A DNA stretch of 13,083 nucleotides from the NCBI GenBank assembly GCA_050486545.1, contig JBJHDM010000076.1, positions 1-13,083 on the forward strand. Reading direction: 5' to 3'. This DNA comes from DAOMNN01 sp050486545 (lineage in GTDB: Bacteria > Pseudomonadota > Gammaproteobacteria > Burkholderiales > Rhodocyclaceae). A program made the translations under genes and the position numbers. The notes beneath the pieces were generated by a model. That model was not told where the DNA came from and did no database searches. It saw only the letters and a list, made by a program, of their open reading frames with translations. The first letter of the stretch is position 1; each line of letters begins with the position of its first letter. Below, piece after piece: positions 5,537-12,420 of this stretch.

Positions 5537-7333
5537 TCAACCTGCCAGCAGGGCCTCGGCAGGAACGCCCACGCGTACGTTGCCCCAGTGCCGCCCGCCG
5601 ACCGTGATCGGCATGGCGATGTCGCACAGGATCTCGCCGGTGTCGCGCAGATAGGTCTGTAGCAGCATCGGCTCGGTATTCTTCGCCGCGCGCAGCTCGG
5701 ACGGGCGTTCGAACTTGCGACAGGTACGATTGCCCACCAGGTCGACTTCCGGGTTCCCCGTCAATGGCTTCGAATACCTAAGGTTGTGGGCCGACAGATA
5801 GCTGTCGGTGTTCACCGCGACGGCGAACACGCAGCCCGGTATCGAATTCATGCCGTCCTCGAGCAGTTGCTGGCAACGCCGCCCGAATTCATCGCCCCAG
5901 GAGACGCGGAACTTCGGTGGATTCGTATTCGGAATCGGGTCGTAGCGGCGATCGAACAGGTCGACGCCGGCGCGAGCCATTTCCTCCATCTGTTCCTGGA
6001 CCCGATCGCGGAACTGGCGGGCCTGGTTGACCGCATGATCGAATGCCCCGTGCCCGATCTTGAATCGCGACACCAGTTCCTGGACCGCTTCGGTTCCGGT
6101 GCTCAGGGTGTGCGTGCGCTTCTCGGACTCGACCATGCTTTCGGCCACGGCACTCGAAAGGTCGTGAATCGCCTTCACGTTGTCGTGCACCTGCGCATTG
6201 GTCGCCGACAACTCCTCCATGGCCGCTGCGATCTGCAGCAGTTGCTCGCCGGTCGCCTCGAAGTCGCCCACCATCGATCCGAACTGTTCGGCCGAGCGGC
6301 CCACGACCTCGCGGGTCTGCTGCACGTCGGTATTGATCACCTCGTTCTCGGCGCGGGTGTTCGACACGAGTTCGATCATGCCGTTGATGTTGCCTGCGAT
6401 CTCCTCGGTCGCCTGGTTGACGCGCTCGGCGAGCTTGCGCACCTCGTCGGCCACAACCGCGAAACCACGGCCGGCTTCACCGGCGCGGGCGGCCTCAATG
6501 GCCGCATTAAGCGCGAGAAGGTTGGTCTGGTCGGCCACCTCACGAATGAGCGAGGCGATCTGCTTGACGCTTTCGGACCGCTTCGACAGGTCATCCACGG
6601 TCTGGTTGAAGCGCAGAACCTTCTCGCCGACTGCGTTGATCTTCCCGGCAATATCCTTCATCTCGCCAAGAGACTTGCGGGCGGTCTCGAGATTCGAAGT
6701 CGTGGAAGCGGAAATGTTCTGTGTGCTCTGGGAAACGCTATCGATCGCGGAGGTCGATTCGGTACTGGCCGAGAACACGATCTCGGTCATCTCGCCCTGT
6801 TTCAACGCATCCTTGGCCGAACGTTCGACCCGTGTCTTGACCTGAACCGCCTCGGTCGCGATCGTCACGCTCGTGGTGCGAACCTCGCCGATGATCTGAC
6901 GCATCTTTTCGGCAAAGCGGTTGTAGCTGCCGGCGAGGTCGCGCAACTCATCATGGGTGACCAGGGGAAGGTCGCGCGAAAAGTCACCTTCGCCGCGGGC
7001 GATCTCGTTGAAGATCTGGGTGATCGTCTTTACCGGTCGCACGATCAGATGGCGGATGTAGAGGATCTGCCCGACATTGATCGCCAGCGCGATCACGGTC
7101 AGCACGATCATCGCGTACAGGGTCGCATCGAGCGAGGCGGTAATCCCCTGGGCCACCTGCGGCGAAACCTCTCCCCGTGCCAGCAGTCCCTGGACCTCGA
7201 CCTTGTGCCGAAAATAGATCCCGAGGTAGAACACGTCGATGAAGAAAAGCAGCAGAAAGCTGCAGAGCTTCTTCGTCAACGAGTTCCAGAATGTCTTCTC
7301 GACTGCCTCGTAGATCTGTGCAAACGTACTCAT
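5537..7333 (-). CDS. Methyl-accepting chemotaxis protein with C-terminal cytoplasmic sensor-like domain
   Basis: A 598-aa chemoreceptor that would signal through CheW/CheA. TM1 is about residues 23-41. The periplasmic loop is only about 30 residues (42-71), too short for a ligand-binding domain. TM2 is about 72-93. A HAMP domain follows (about 94-146, VRPVKTITQIFNEIARGEGD). The long coiled-coil signalling domain has the conserved hairpin tip VADQTNLLALNAAIEAARAG and GRGFAVVADEVRKLAE (266-303). An extra domain occupies about 464-598: YDPIPNTNPPKF, WGDEFGRRCQ, VNTDSYLSAHN, GNRTCRKF, and the C-terminal VGGRHWGNVRVGV, a Cache/PAS-like pattern known downstream of some MCP signalling domains. It is the likely input module; its ligand is unknown. 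There is no CheR-tethering pentapeptide. ATG 7333 is preceded by GGAGGAGG. A FliA-like promoter lies upstream. Confidence 0.93.
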   Translation of the reverse strand: MSTFAQIYEAVEKTFWNSLTKKLCSFLLLFFIDVFYLGIYFRHKVEVQGLLARGEVSPQVAQGITASLDATLYAMIVLTVIALAINVGQILYIRHLIVRPVKTITQIFNEIARGEGDFSRDLPLVTHDELRDLAGSYNRFAEKMRQIIGEVRTTSVTIATEAVQVKTRVERSAKDALKQGEMTEIVFSASTESTSAIDSVSQSTQNISASTTSNLETARKSLGEMKDIAGKINAVGEKVLRFNQTVDDLSKRSESVKQIASLIREVADQTNLLALNAAIEAARAGEAGRGFAVVADEVRKLAERVNQATEEIAGNINGMIELVSNTRAENEVINTDVQQTREVVGRSAEQFGSMVGDFEATGEQLLQIAAAMEELSATNAQVHDNVKAIHDLSSAVAESMVESEKRTHTLSTGTEAVQELVSRFKIGHGAFDHAVNQARQFRDRVQEQMEEMARAGVDLFDRRYDPIPNTNPPKFRVSWGDEFGRRCQQLLEDGMNSIPGCVFAVAVNTDSYLSAHNLRYSKPLTGNPEVDLVGNRTCRKFERPSELRAAKNTEPMLLQTYLRDTGEILCDIAMPITVGGRHWGNVRVGVPAEALLAG

Positions 7334-7365
7334 ACCTCCTCCCCCATCCTGCGTATTCTTCTGAT

Positions 7366-7392
7366 GTAACGGAATCGTAAAGTATTACTTTA
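7366..7392 (-). promoter_or_regulatory. Putative sigma28 (FliA) promoter of the mcp gene
   Basis: Minus strand: TAAAGTAA (7392-7385), an 11-bp spacer, then TCCGTTAC (7373-7366). The FliA consensus is TAAAGTTT-N11-GCCGATAA. Six of eight -35 positions and five of eight -10 positions match, with the CCG core kept and the exact spacing. Transcription would begin near 7360, about 27 nt before the ATG. Chemoreceptor genes are classic FliA targets. The -35 also forms half of a perfect inverted repeat, TAAAGT-ATT-ACTTTA (7378-7392). Confidence 0.55.
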
Positions 7393-7460
7393 GGCTTGTC
7401 CGTAGCCGGGTTCACGACGCGACCGAGAATAACCGGATCCCGAGGCTTCGCAATACGGAT

Positions 7461-7489
7461 TTGCCCGACCTGGATGCCCATGCCACAAT
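7461..7489 (+). promoter_or_regulatory. Putative sigma70-type promoter of lysS
   Basis: TTGCCC (7461-7466), 17-bp spacer, CACAAT (7484-7489), four of six at each element. Transcription would start near 7496, giving a leader of about 105 nt before lysS. The remainder of the 267-bp mcp-lysS gap holds the mcp promoter, the leader hairpin at 7564 and no convincing gene. Confidence 0.35.
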
Positions 7490-7563
7490 TCCGGATCGTC
7501 GGCCAATGCGCCATGAATCCTGCCGGTCGGCCGTTGCAAAGCGGCGGGCTGGCCTCGCAACCC

Positions 7564-7583
7564 GGAGGCCTATCCAGGCCTTC
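7564..7583 (+). repeat. Hairpin in the lysS leader just before the start codon
   Basis: AGGCCT (7566-7571) and AGGCCT (7576-7581) pair around ATCC. The stem extends to 8 bp with one G-U pair (7564-7583). It contains the only GGAGG near lysS, 32 nt from the ATG and so too far to serve as a normal ribosome-binding site. No U-tract follows. It may shape translation initiation of lysS; this is inference. Confidence 0.35.
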
Positions 7584-7600
7584 ACTTCAAGCCTAACGTG

Positions 7601-9109
7601 ATGACCGATCAGACCTCACCAACCACGCTGCCGCAGGACGAAAACCACATCATCGCCGAACGCCGGGAGAAGCTCTCGGCGTGGCGGGCCTCGGGCAAGG
7701 CGTTTCCCAACGATTTCCTGCGCGAGAACACCGCAGGCCGGCTGGACGAGATCTACGGCCAGAAGGAGAACGAAGAACTCGAGGCCACCCCGATCGAGGT
7801 GAAGGTCGCCGGACGCATCATGCTCAAGCGTGTGATGGGCAAGGCGAGCTTCGTGACCATCCAGGACCTCTCCGGCCGGATCCAGGTCTACATCACGCGC
7901 GATGCCGTGGGCGAATCGGTCTATGCCGAATTCAAGCACTGGGACATCGGCGACATCGTCGGCACGAGCGGCACGCTGTTCAAGACCAAGACCGGCGAAC
8001 TGACGGTCAAGGCCGGTGAGATCCGCCTGCTCACGAAGAGCCTGCGCCCGCTTCCGGACAAGTACCATGGCCTGACCGACGTCGAGCAGAAGTACCGTCA
8101 GCGCTACGTCGACCTGATCATGAGCGAGCAGACGCGCTTCACCTTCGTCGCGCGCAGCCGAATGGTCCAGTCGATCCGCAACTACATGGTCGGCCACGGT
8201 TTCCTCGAGGTCGAAACGCCGATGATGCACCCCATCCCGGGCGGCGCGGTGGCCCGTCCGTTCACGACGCATCACAATGCGCTGGACATGGACCTGTTCC
8301 TGCGCATCGCGCCGGAGCTGTACCTCAAGCGACTGGTCGTGGGCGGATTCGAGAAGGTCTTCGAGGTCAATCGGAATTTCCGCAACGAAGGGCTGAGCCC
8401 ACGCCACAACCCCGAGTTCACGATGATGGAGTTCTACGAAGCGTACGCGAACTACCGTACGTTGATGGACTTCACCGAAGGCCTCATCCGTCATTCCGCC
8501 CGCGAAGCGCTCGGCTCCGAAACCTTCGTCTACCAAGGGCGTGAACTCGACCTTTCGAGACCGTTCGCACGTCTGACCATCGTCGAAGCCATCCACAAGT
8601 ACCACCCGGGATTCGGTCTCGATCAACTCGGGGACCCGGACTGGCTGCGCGCCAAGCTGACCGATCTGGGCATCGAGGTCCGCCCGCATTCCGGTCTGGG
8701 TGCGTTGCAGCTGACGCTGTTCGAGGAGACCACCGAGGCGGATCTCTGGGAGCCGACCTTCATCATCGACTATCCTGCCGAAGTGTCCCCGCTGGCACGC
8801 CGCAACGACACGAACCCGGACATCACCGAACGCTTCGAGTTGTTCATCGTCGGCCGCGAGATCGCCAATGGCTTCTCCGAGCTGAACGATCCGGAGGACC
8901 AGGCCGCACGCTTCCAGGAACAGGTCAAGGCCAAGGAGGCCGGCGATGAGGAAGCGATGTATTTCGATGCCGACTACATCCGCGCACTCGAATACGGCCT
9001 TCCGCCGACCGGTGGCTGCGGGATCGGCATCGACCGTCTGGTGATGCTGCTCACGGACAGCCCCTCGATCCGGGACGTCATCCTCTTCCCGCAGATGCGC
9101 CCGGAGTAG
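7601..9109 (+). CDS. lysS: Lysyl-tRNA synthetase, class II
   Basis: LysS (502 aa, E. coli 505) charges tRNA-Lys with lysine using ATP. The N-terminal OB-fold anticodon-binding domain covers about residues 55-165 (VKVAGRIMLKRVMGKASF, IQDLSGRIQVY). The class II catalytic core follows: motif 1 FLEVETPMMHPIPGG, motif 2 FRNEGLSPRHNPEFTMMEF, and motif 3 GGCGIGIDRLVMLL near the C-terminus. The NGFSELNDPEDQ segment is characteristic of LysS. ATG 7601 directly follows an in-frame GTG at 7598; either could start and no clear Shine-Dalgarno decides. prfB, often upstream of lysS in proteobacteria, is absent here; instead a divergent mcp precedes it. Confidence 0.97.
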   Translation: MTDQTSPTTLPQDENHIIAERREKLSAWRASGKAFPNDFLRENTAGRLDEIYGQKENEELEATPIEVKVAGRIMLKRVMGKASFVTIQDLSGRIQVYITRDAVGESVYAEFKHWDIGDIVGTSGTLFKTKTGELTVKAGEIRLLTKSLRPLPDKYHGLTDVEQKYRQRYVDLIMSEQTRFTFVARSRMVQSIRNYMVGHGFLEVETPMMHPIPGGAVARPFTTHHNALDMDLFLRIAPELYLKRLVVGGFEKVFEVNRNFRNEGLSPRHNPEFTMMEFYEAYANYRTLMDFTEGLIRHSAREALGSETFVYQGRELDLSRPFARLTIVEAIHKYHPGFGLDQLGDPDWLRAKLTDLGIEVRPHSGLGALQLTLFEETTEADLWEPTFIIDYPAEVSPLARRNDTNPDITERFELFIVGREIANGFSELNDPEDQAARFQEQVKAKEAGDEEAMYFDADYIRALEYGLPPTGGCGIGIDRLVMLLTDSPSIRDVILFPQMRPE

Positions 9110-9155
9110 CCTCGCCCACCCCGGCCCGGCGCGACAAGCTCCGGCCCGCCCGCAC

Positions 9156-11066
9156 ATGTCCATCGAACCTGCACGCCTCGCCTTTCGTGAAGACGGCATC
9201 CCGTTCTCGGAAGCGTATGGGGACGTCTATCATTCGGATTCCGGCGGGCTCGAACAGGCACGGCACGTATTCGTCGCCGGCAACGACTTGCCCGTTCGCT
9301 GGAAAGGCCGCGACACGTTCACGATCGTCGAGACCGGCTTCGGTCAAGGCCTGAACTTTCTTGCCACATGGCAGGCCTGGCGCGACGACCCGCAGCGCTG
9401 CACACGGCTTCATTTCGTCTCGACCGAACTCCACCCTTTCACGCGTGGCGACCTTGCCGCACTCCACGCAAGGCATCCGGGCCTCGAACCCCTGGCGCAA
9501 GCGCTCCAGGCGCACTGGCCGACCCTGACACCCGGCTTACACCGCCTGCACCTGGAGGACGGCGGCGTGGTGCTGACGCTGTTCTTCGGGGACGCCCTGA
9601 TTGGCCTGCAGCAACTGCAGGCCAATGCCGACGCCTTCTTCCTCGACGGCTTTGCCCCCGTACGCAATCCAGACATGTGGTCCGATCCGCTCCTTGGCCA
9701 AATCGGCCGACTGGCAGCACCCGGCGCCACGCTCGCGACCTGGTCGGTCAGCGGCGCCATCCGTCGCGGACTGGCCGCAGCGGGCTTCGCGTGCCAAAAA
9801 ATCGACGGATTCGGGACGAAACGCGAAATGCTGCGGGGACGCCGGGAAGCATCGACGGAAGGGGCAATTGCCACGCGGGAACGCCATGCCCTGATCGTCG
9901 GTGCCGGGCTCGCGGGAACAAGCATCGCCAATCGGCTGGCCGAGCGCGGCTGGAAGATCGACCTGATCGATTCGGCGCCCGCACCGGGTGCAGGCGCTTC
10001 CGGCAATCATGCCGGCGTGCTGCGCCCCCTGCCCAGTGCCGACGACAACCGCCTCGCTCGCCTGACCCGTGCCGGCACCCTCTATGGCACTCATCATCTT
10101 CGTCGCCTGGAGGCGCTCGGTCACGCCCCACGCTGGGAGGCCTGTGGAGCGTTGCACCTGTCCCGCGATCCAGCGCACCTCGAAAAGCAGCGGGCAGTCG
10201 TCCAGAAGCTTGGATTCCCAGTCGATTTCCTGCGCTTCGTCGACGGCGAGGAAGCCTCAGGCATTGCCGGGTGGCCGCTGGCAAGCGGCGGCTGGTGGTT
10301 TCCGGACGCTGCCTGGGTGCAGCCGCCCAGCCTGTGCGCCGCAAACCTCGCGGCGTGGCCGCAAGACCTTCGCCTTCACTTCGGCCGGCGCATGCATCGG
10401 ATCGCGTTTCGCGACGGCCGGTGGGCGGCACTCGATGAAACGGGGGCCTGCATCGCCAAGGCGCCGGTCGCGATTCTTGCCAACGGAATCGGCATCCTCG
10501 ACGTCGACCAGGCCGCGCCGCTACCGGTTCGCAGTGCACGTGGCCAGGTCTCACACCTGCCCGCGCAGGCCGGCAGCGCACCACACGTCGTGGTCTGCCG
10601 GCTCGGGTATGTCAGCCCCGCAATCGACGGCATGCGCTGTGCCGGGGCCACCTTCTCCGTGGACGACGAACAGCCCGACCTGCGCGAGGACGACCATCGC
10701 GAGAATCTCGCCAAGCTCGAGTTCATGCTGCCGGGCTACCCGCAGCCATCCAACCCGTCCCGGCTTTCCGGCCGGGTCGGCTTCCGGCCCGCCTCGCCGG
10801 ATCGCCTGCCGATGGTCGGCCCCGTCCCCACGGTGACACGGATCGATCGCGACACCCCGCTCGGAGCGATCCCCCGTCATCCCGGCCTCTACGCGGTATC
10901 CGGATTCGGTGCCCGCGGGCTCGTGTGGGCCGCACTGGTCGCCGAGATGCTGGCAAGCCAGCTTGAAGGCGAACCCGTGCCCCTGGAGCGCGATCTCGTC
11001 GAGGCGGTCGATCCCGCCAGGTACCTGCTTCGCCCCGTACGACCGCAGCGCCGTCCGGACGACTGA
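9156..11066 (+). CDS. mnmC: Bifunctional tRNA wobble-uridine enzyme MnmC (methyltransferase / FAD oxidoreductase)
   Basis: MnmC (636 aa; E. coli 668) finishes mnm5(s2)U at tRNA position 34. The FAD domain removes the carboxymethyl group of cmnm5U and the SAM domain methylates the product. The N-terminal methyltransferase (about 1-235) shows EDGIPFSEAYGDVYHSDSGG, the SAM loop ETGFGQGLNF (59-68), FLDGFAPVRNPDMW (162-175) and TWSVSGAIRRGL. The oxidoreductase (about 243-636) begins with HALIVGAGLAGTSIANRLA (dinucleotide-binding loop), then ASGNHAGVLRP (281-291), and ends with YAVSGFGARGLVWAALVAEMLAS. Both halves look complete. It lies 46 bp after lysS, in the same direction and also tRNA-directed, so co-transcription is likely. 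No clear Shine-Dalgarno precedes ATG 9156. A perfect 27-bp hairpin sequence lies within it (9600-9626). Confidence 0.96.
   Translation: MSIEPARLAFREDGIPFSEAYGDVYHSDSGGLEQARHVFVAGNDLPVRWKGRDTFTIVETGFGQGLNFLATWQAWRDDPQRCTRLHFVSTELHPFTRGDLAALHARHPGLEPLAQALQAHWPTLTPGLHRLHLEDGGVVLTLFFGDALIGLQQLQANADAFFLDGFAPVRNPDMWSDPLLGQIGRLAAPGATLATWSVSGAIRRGLAAAGFACQKIDGFGTKREMLRGRREASTEGAIATRERHALIVGAGLAGTSIANRLAERGWKIDLIDSAPAPGAGASGNHAGVLRPLPSADDNRLARLTRAGTLYGTHHLRRLEALGHAPRWEACGALHLSRDPAHLEKQRAVVQKLGFPVDFLRFVDGEEASGIAGWPLASGGWWFPDAAWVQPPSLCAANLAAWPQDLRLHFGRRMHRIAFRDGRWAALDETGACIAKAPVAILANGIGILDVDQAAPLPVRSARGQVSHLPAQAGSAPHVVVCRLGYVSPAIDGMRCAGATFSVDDEQPDLREDDHRENLAKLEFMLPGYPQPSNPSRLSGRVGFRPASPDRLPMVGPVPTVTRIDRDTPLGAIPRHPGLYAVSGFGARGLVWAALVAEMLASQLEGEPVPLERDLVEAVDPARYLLRPVRPQRRPDD
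9600..9626 (+). repeat. Perfect 12-bp-stem inverted repeat inside mnmC
   Basis: ATTGGCCTGCAG (9600-9611), loop CAA, CTGCAGGCCAAT (9615-9626): twelve perfect base pairs with a 3-nt loop. It encodes IGLQQLQAN in the linker between methyltransferase motifs. A perfect 12-bp stem within coding sequence is uncommon. It could form an RNA hairpin or be a DNA-binding palindrome, or be chance reinforced by the repeated LQ codons. Confidence 0.9.
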
Positions 11067-11078
11067 CCCGCAACCCAC

Positions 11079-11084
11079 TATAAT
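11079..11084 (+). promoter_or_regulatory. Consensus -10 element upstream of sbtAB
   Basis: TATAAT (11079-11084) is a perfect -10 hexamer in the 71-bp gap between mnmC and sbtA, in otherwise GC-rich DNA. No good -35 lies at 16-18 bp, so an activator or other factor may be needed. A small hairpin (CGGGC-AAC-GCCCG, 11101-11113) would fall in the leader. GAGGA (11130-11134) is the sbtA ribosome-binding site, close to the ATG. Confidence 0.45.
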
Positions 11085-11137
11085 TCACTCCCTGAACCTG
11101 CGGGCAACGCCCGGATGACGCCCCTCCCCGAGGATCC

Positions 11138-12076
11138 ATGGACGCCATACCGCTTTTTTTCGTGCTGGGATTCATCGCGCGCCTGGCACGCTCCGACCTG
11201 AAGATTCCCGGGCAACTCTACGAGGCCCTGTCGATCTATCTCCTGCTGGCCATCGGGCTCAAGGGCGGGATGGAGCTGGCCAAGCAGGACGCCCTGCACA
11301 TTCTTCCTCAGGCGATCGCAGTAATGGGGCTCGGGCTGCTGATCCCGCTGATCGCCTTTCCCGTGCTCTACAAGCTCGGCCGCTTCGACCGTTTCAACGC
11401 GGCGGCCATCGCCGGCCACTACGGCTCGGTCAGCGTGGTCACCTTCGCGGTCGGCGTCGACTACCTGCTGGCCCGCGGCGCGGAGTTCGAAGCCTACATG
11501 CCGCTCTTCCTCGTCCTGCTCGAGATGCCAGGCATTGCCATCGGAATCCTGCTGGCGAAGATGGGGGGCGAATTGCGCAAGGTTCGCTGGGGCACGCTCG
11601 GCCATGAGATCTTTCTCGGCAAGAGCATGGTCCTGCTTGGTGGGGGCCTGCTGATCGGATGGATCGCGGGGCCCTCCGGGCTTGCACCGCTCGAACCATT
11701 CTTCTTTGATCTCTTCAAGGGCGTGCTGTGCCTGTTCCTGCTCGAAATGGGACTGGTGGCCGCGAGCCAGGCATCTTCGTTGCGCACCAGCGGCGTGTTC
11801 CTGGTCGTGTTCGCGATCGCGATGCCGATCGTTTCCGCCGTGCTCGGCACCGTGGCGGGCCTGTTCATCGGACTGTCTCCGGGGGGCGCCCTCCTGCTCG
11901 CCACGCTCGCCGCCAGCGCGTCGTACATCGCCGCTCCCGCGGCGATGCGGATCGCCGTTCCGGAAGCCAATCCCGGCCTTTCGATCACGGCCGCCCTGGT
12001 CATCACCTTCCCCTTCAACATCCTGCTGGGCATCCCGCTGTACGATGCCTTCGTGGGCTTCCTGTACGGGAGCTGA
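11138..12076 (+). CDS. sbtA: SbtA-type sodium-dependent bicarbonate transporter
   Basis: A 312-aa inner-membrane protein of the SbtA (formerly DUF897) family, which in cyanobacteria imports bicarbonate with sodium. The sequence is a run of hydrophobic helices with two inverted halves. Family signatures are KIPGQLYEALSIYLLLAIGLKGG (23-45, split here by position), AAIAGHYGSVSVVTFAVGVDYL (about 89-110) in half one, and the matching ASASYIAAPAAMRIAVPEANP (259-279) in half two, followed by FPFNILLGIPLY. It is shorter than the roughly 370-aa cyanobacterial proteins, mainly at the N-terminus and in the central cytosolic loop (about 142-160). The start region contains seven T in a row (11154-11160). 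The stop is one base from the start of sbtB, its regulator, which strongly supports the assignment. The substrate is inferred from the family. Confidence 0.9.
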   Translation: MDAIPLFFVLGFIARLARSDLKIPGQLYEALSIYLLLAIGLKGGMELAKQDALHILPQAIAVMGLGLLIPLIAFPVLYKLGRFDRFNAAAIAGHYGSVSVVTFAVGVDYLLARGAEFEAYMPLFLVLLEMPGIAIGILLAKMGGELRKVRWGTLGHEIFLGKSMVLLGGGLLIGWIAGPSGLAPLEPFFFDLFKGVLCLFLLEMGLVAASQASSLRTSGVFLVVFAIAMPIVSAVLGTVAGLFIGLSPGGALLLATLAASASYIAAPAAMRIAVPEANPGLSITAALVITFPFNILLGIPLYDAFVGFLYGS

Positions 12077-12077
12077 C

Positions 12078-12395
12078 ATGTCGCGCACCCACCCCTGCAA
12101 GCTCGTGGTCCTCATCTCCGAGGCCGCCATCGAAGGCTCGCTGTCCGAGGACGTGATGAGGCTCGGCGCCCACGGCTATACCGTCGGCGACGTGCGGGGC
12201 CAGGGCAGTCACGGCGCGCGCAGCGCGCTATGGGGACCGGACAAGAGCATCCGGATGGAGATCCTGTGCGACGAAGCCACCGCGGACGCGATCGTCCACC
12301 ACGTCGAGGAGGCCTACTTCCGCAACTATGCAATGGTCGTGTATGTCGCGGACGTCGGCGTGCTGCGTCCAGGCAAGTTCCAGCACAAGGACTGA
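12078..12395 (+). CDS. sbtB: PII-like regulator SbtB of the bicarbonate transporter
   Basis: A 105-aa PII-superfamily protein resembling SbtB, the trimeric partner that binds adenine nucleotides (notably cAMP/AMP in cyanobacteria) and controls SbtA. It shares CKLVVLISE, GAHGYTV, the T-loop start GQGSHGARS (41-49), IRMEIL (58-63), AYFRNYAMVVYVADV and VLRPGKF with SbtB proteins. The T-loop is several residues shorter than in Synechocystis SbtB. The C-terminal cysteine loop (CGPEGC in Synechocystis) is absent: the protein ends GKFQHKD, so the redox-linked apyrase control described there is not expected. ATG 12078 follows the sbtA stop by one base, indicating a coupled operon. It ends 25 bp from the convergent gltX. 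Confidence 0.88.
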   Translation: MSRTHPCKLVVLISEAAIEGSLSEDVMRLGAHGYTVGDVRGQGSHGARSALWGPDKSIRMEILCDEATADAIVHHVEEAYFRNYAMVVYVADVGVLRPGKFQHKD

Positions 12396-12420
12396 CCCGC
12401 CCGGACCGCGACGCGGCGGT

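Noticed and set aside
5786..7369. Long open frame (527 codons) on the + strand antisense to the chemoreceptor gene
   Set aside because: It mirrors the mcp codons, has no ribosome-binding site or recognisable domain, and such antisense frames are common in GC-rich genes.
7396..7596. 66-codon + strand frame in the mcp-lysS gap
   Set aside because: No ribosome-binding site, no recognisable motif, and it overlaps the candidate lysS promoter and leader hairpin.
7616..9199. 527-codon minus-strand open frame antisense to lysS
   Set aside because: Shadow of lysS codon bias; all three class II synthetase motifs are on the + strand.
11078..12130. 350-codon minus-strand open frame antisense to sbtA
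   Set aside because: Very charged, His/Gln/Asp-rich translation typical of the complement of a membrane-protein gene.
12396..12420. GC-rich inverted repeat between convergent sbtB and gltX as a bidirectional terminator
   Set aside because: The stem is only about 5 bp (ACCGC/GCGGT) and no T-tract exists on either side.
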